DNA from: Dryocola sp032000125
GTDB taxonomy: Bacteria; Pseudomonadota; Gammaproteobacteria; Enterobacterales; Enterobacteriaceae
Direction: 5' to 3'
Assembly: GCA_032000125.1 (NCBI GenBank)
Contig: DAMALH010000013.1
Location: forward strand, 44,873-108,872
DNA length: 64,000 bases
Position numbers and translations under genes: made by a program. Shown here one piece after another: positions 62,335 to 64,000 of the stretch. A model generated the notes under the pieces. It saw only the letters and a list, made by a program, of their open reading frames with translations, made no database searches and was not told where the DNA came from. The first letter of the stretch is position 1. Every line of letters starts with the position of its first letter.

Positions 62335-63597
62335 TCACGTAAGCATGTTCTGCTTTCCAAAATCAAACGGACTAACGCTCTTCTCCCGATTTACATCCAG
62401 ATAATCCGCCCACCACTGCACCATCAGTCTACGCTCCCCTAAATGCTCTGCCTTATGAATATAAGCCGCACGCACAGAATTACGCTCCTGATGACTCATC
62501 TGTCGCTCTACCGCATCCCTCGACCACAACCCCGACTCAACTAATGTACTGCAAGCCATGGCTCTAAAACCGTGCCCACATACTTCAATTTTCGTATCGT
62601 AGCCCATCACTCGAAGTGCTTTATTCACTGTATTCTCACTCATCGGCTTGCGCGAGTCGTGATCACCGACGAAGATAAGTTCACGGTTTCCACTCAAGCT
62701 TTTGATCTTTTCCAGAATAGCGAGTGCTTGATGAGATAAAGGTACAAGATGAGGAGTCCGCATCTTTGATCCTCGGTGCGAATGCTTAACACCTTCAAGT
62801 GGTACACGTTCCCCTGGAATCGTCCACATTGCAGTTTCAAAATCAACTTCCGACCAACGAGCAAATCGTAGCTCACTAGACCGAATAAAGACCAACAACG
62901 TCAACTCCACAGCTAAACGTGTTAGTGGTCTGCCTGTGTAAGAATCAATTCGATGAAGTAGTTCTGGAATACGATCAAAATCCAGCGAAGCACGATGCTG
63001 TCGTTTAGCGGTGGCAATCGCTCCAGCGAGCTCTTGCGCGGGGTTATAGTCGATTAAACCGCTTTGCACAGCAAATCGCATAATTGATGTTGTTCGTTGT
63101 TGCAGACGCGCTGCCACTTCAAGACGTCCAGACATCTCTACAGCTTTAAGTGGTTTTAATAAGTCTTGAGTTTTTAAATCTGCGATATTTCGCTTACCAA
63201 TCGCATCGAACAAATTGTCTTCCAGACTTTTAAGAACCCGGGAACTATGTGACTTAGACCACTTTTGATTGCTTGAGTGCCAGTCTCTGGCAACCAATTC
63301 AAAAGTGATGACCTCTTTTGCCTGTTCTTCTTTTAGGGCACGCTTATGCTCACGGGGATCAACACCGGCAGCAACAAGCTTCCTGGCCTCCTCCCTCTTT
63401 TGACGAGCATCAGCCAAGGACGTTTCAGGGTAAACACCAAAAGCCATCAGGTGTTGTTTACCCCCAAAGCGGAAACGAAAGCGCCAGTATTTGGAGCCGT
63501 TAGGGTGAACCAGCAAAAACATTCCGTCGCCATCTACTAGCGAGTATTCCTTTGCTTTAGGTTTTGCCGAACGAACCTTGGTATCAGTCAGGGCCAT
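62335..63597 (-). CDS. P4-type tyrosine integrase
   Basis: 420 residues: an N-terminal DUF4102 arm-binding domain (MALTDTKVRSAKPKAKEYSLVDGDG), core-binding domain, and catalytic domain with R239 (FIRSSELR), H342-x-x-R345 (HGFR), H369 and nucleophile Y379 (AAYIHK). It is next to the tRNA-Leu gene and reads away from it, the usual place for an integrase that targets a tRNA 3' end. All catalytic residues are present, so it may be active. Confidence 0.95.
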   Translation of the reverse strand: MALTDTKVRSAKPKAKEYSLVDGDGMFLLVHPNGSKYWRFRFRFGGKQHLMAFGVYPETSLADARQKREEARKLVAAGVDPREHKRALKEEQAKEVITFELVARDWHSSNQKWSKSHSSRVLKSLEDNLFDAIGKRNIADLKTQDLLKPLKAVEMSGRLEVAARLQQRTTSIMRFAVQSGLIDYNPAQELAGAIATAKRQHRASLDFDRIPELLHRIDSYTGRPLTRLAVELTLLVFIRSSELRFARWSEVDFETAMWTIPGERVPLEGVKHSHRGSKMRTPHLVPLSHQALAILEKIKSLSGNRELIFVGDHDSRKPMSENTVNKALRVMGYDTKIEVCGHGFRAMACSTLVESGLWSRDAVERQMSHQERNSVRAAYIHKAEHLGERRLMVQWWADYLDVNREKSVSPFDFGKQNMLT

Positions 63598-63622
63598 GAT
63601 GGTATTCCTTCCATATGCTGCC

Positions 63623-63674
63623 GTGAGTATATAAGCATTATCGAACCAGCATATATACTCGGTTCTATACTCAC
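63623..63674. promoter_or_regulatory. Inverted repeats upstream of the integrase gene
   Basis: GTGAGTATA at 63623-63631 pairs with TATACTCAC at 63666-63674, and a further TATATACTC lies at 63652-63660. The spacing to the start of int (63597) suggests a control or arm-type binding site for integrase or AlpA. Confidence 0.5.
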
Positions 63675-63759
63675 AAGCGACTTGATGTGGGTTGACTCAG
63701 ATTGACTTCTGTTGAAAGGAAAATCGCGGAAAGCCTTGTGTGACGCGGATTTCAGGCAC

Positions 63760-63783
63760 AAAAAAAGACGTCCGTTGACGTCT
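63760..63783 (-). terminator. Terminator of the tRNA-Leu transcript
   Basis: On the minus strand, AGACGTC and GACGTCT form a 7-bp stem with a 4-nt loop, followed by seven T. It lies 14 bp past the tRNA 3' end. Confidence 0.8.
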
Positions 63784-63796
63784 ATTGATGTTCCGA

Positions 63797-63881
63797 TGGT
63801 GCCGAAGGCCGGACTCGAACCGGCACGTATTTCTACGGTTGATTTTGAATCAACTGCGTCTACCGATTTCGCCACTTCGGC
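63797..63881 (-). tRNA. leuX: tRNA-Leu (CAA anticodon)
   Basis: Minus-strand sequence starts GCCGAAGTGGCGAAATCGG and ends CCTTCGGCACCA with encoded CCA, 85 nt in total. Acceptor, D, anticodon (loop TTCAAAA, anticodon CAA), long variable arm and T arm (GGTTCGAGTCC) all fold. It is essentially the E. coli leuX sequence, a known site of genomic-island insertion. Confidence 0.97.
63804..63817. repeat. Right attachment-site repeat (inside tRNA-Leu)
   Basis: GAAGGCCGGACTCG inside the 3' part of the tRNA, identical to 39223-39236. The pair bounds an island of about 24.6 kb. Confidence 0.78.
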
Positions 63882-64000
63882 ACGAAGAGGTATGCGGAAA
63901 ACGTTGTGGATTATACCTGTAGTGTGTCGCCGTGCAAGCAACTCCGCTTGTAAGTATTACCGAGTGCTGAAATTTTCAGCGCATCATGCATCTGAAATCC

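Noticed and set aside
63588..63941. 117-codon frame across the tRNA-Leu
   Set aside because: It runs through the tRNA gene and its terminator, so it is a by-product of RNA-gene sequence.
1..64000. CRISPR array or insertion sequence
   Set aside because: No regularly spaced direct repeats of 20-40 bp, and no transposase with terminal inverted repeats, were seen.

Overview
The window is chromosomal DNA of an enterobacterium (Enterobacteriaceae; genus not resolved). The evidence is a Salmonella-type fim cluster with a clear FimZ, a nepI purine efflux pump, a complete tauABCD operon, a leuX-type tRNA-Leu(CAA), and an E. coli-like island gene set (yfjQ, yeeS, cbeA, cbtA). These are all recognised from the translated proteins.

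Layout. 1-515: tail of an AzgA-type purine permease. 0.9-10 kb: type 1-like fimbrial cluster fimAICDHF on the minus strand, facing fimZ and two further LuxR-type regulators on the plus strand, in the order of the Salmonella FimZ, FimY and FimW genes. 10.3-16.6 kb: nepI, a HipBA-type toxin-antitoxin pair with four 16-bp operators, and tauABCD for taurine uptake and desulfonation. 17-20.6 kb: a twice-frameshifted pseudogene, then a compact lysis cassette (holin, GH24 lysozyme, Rz-like inner spanin with an embedded Rz1-like lipoprotein) together with a DxD glycosyltransferase-like protein and an MptE-like protein, with no phage structural genes. 21-24 kb: a LysR regulator, a GT-B glycosyltransferase and a LuxR regulator. 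24.1-30 kb: a second type 1-like fimbrial operon. 30.8-38.7 kb: a minus-strand cluster with an MptE-like protein at each end, two Ig-like/lectin-like proteins resembling inverse-autotransporter passengers without a barrel, a lipoxygenase with all five iron ligands, and two beta-propeller-like proteins. None of the Ig, lipoxygenase or propeller proteins has a recognisable signal peptide.

39.22-63.82 kb: an integrated island next to leuX, bounded by a 14-bp repeat of the tRNA 3' part and carrying a P4-type integrase at the tRNA end. It holds a CP4-like module (CbtA/CbeA toxin-antitoxin, YeeS, YfjQ, small proteins, two exported proteins), an AlpA-like regulator, an Inovirus_Gp2-like protein, a DUF1173/nuclease operon, a nuclease-DUF5655 protein, and a four-gene defence operon: SNF2-type helicase, AIPR protein, type III methyltransferase, type III restriction subunit.

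The most unusual part is 17.6-38.7 kb. A phage-derived lysis cassette and a set of leaderless adhesin-like, propeller-like and lipoxygenase proteins share the same MptE-like gene family. This suggests, as inference only, a holin/lysozyme-dependent export system (type 10 secretion-like) releasing a lipoxygenase and lectin-like proteins. The second point of interest is the defence content of the leuX island.
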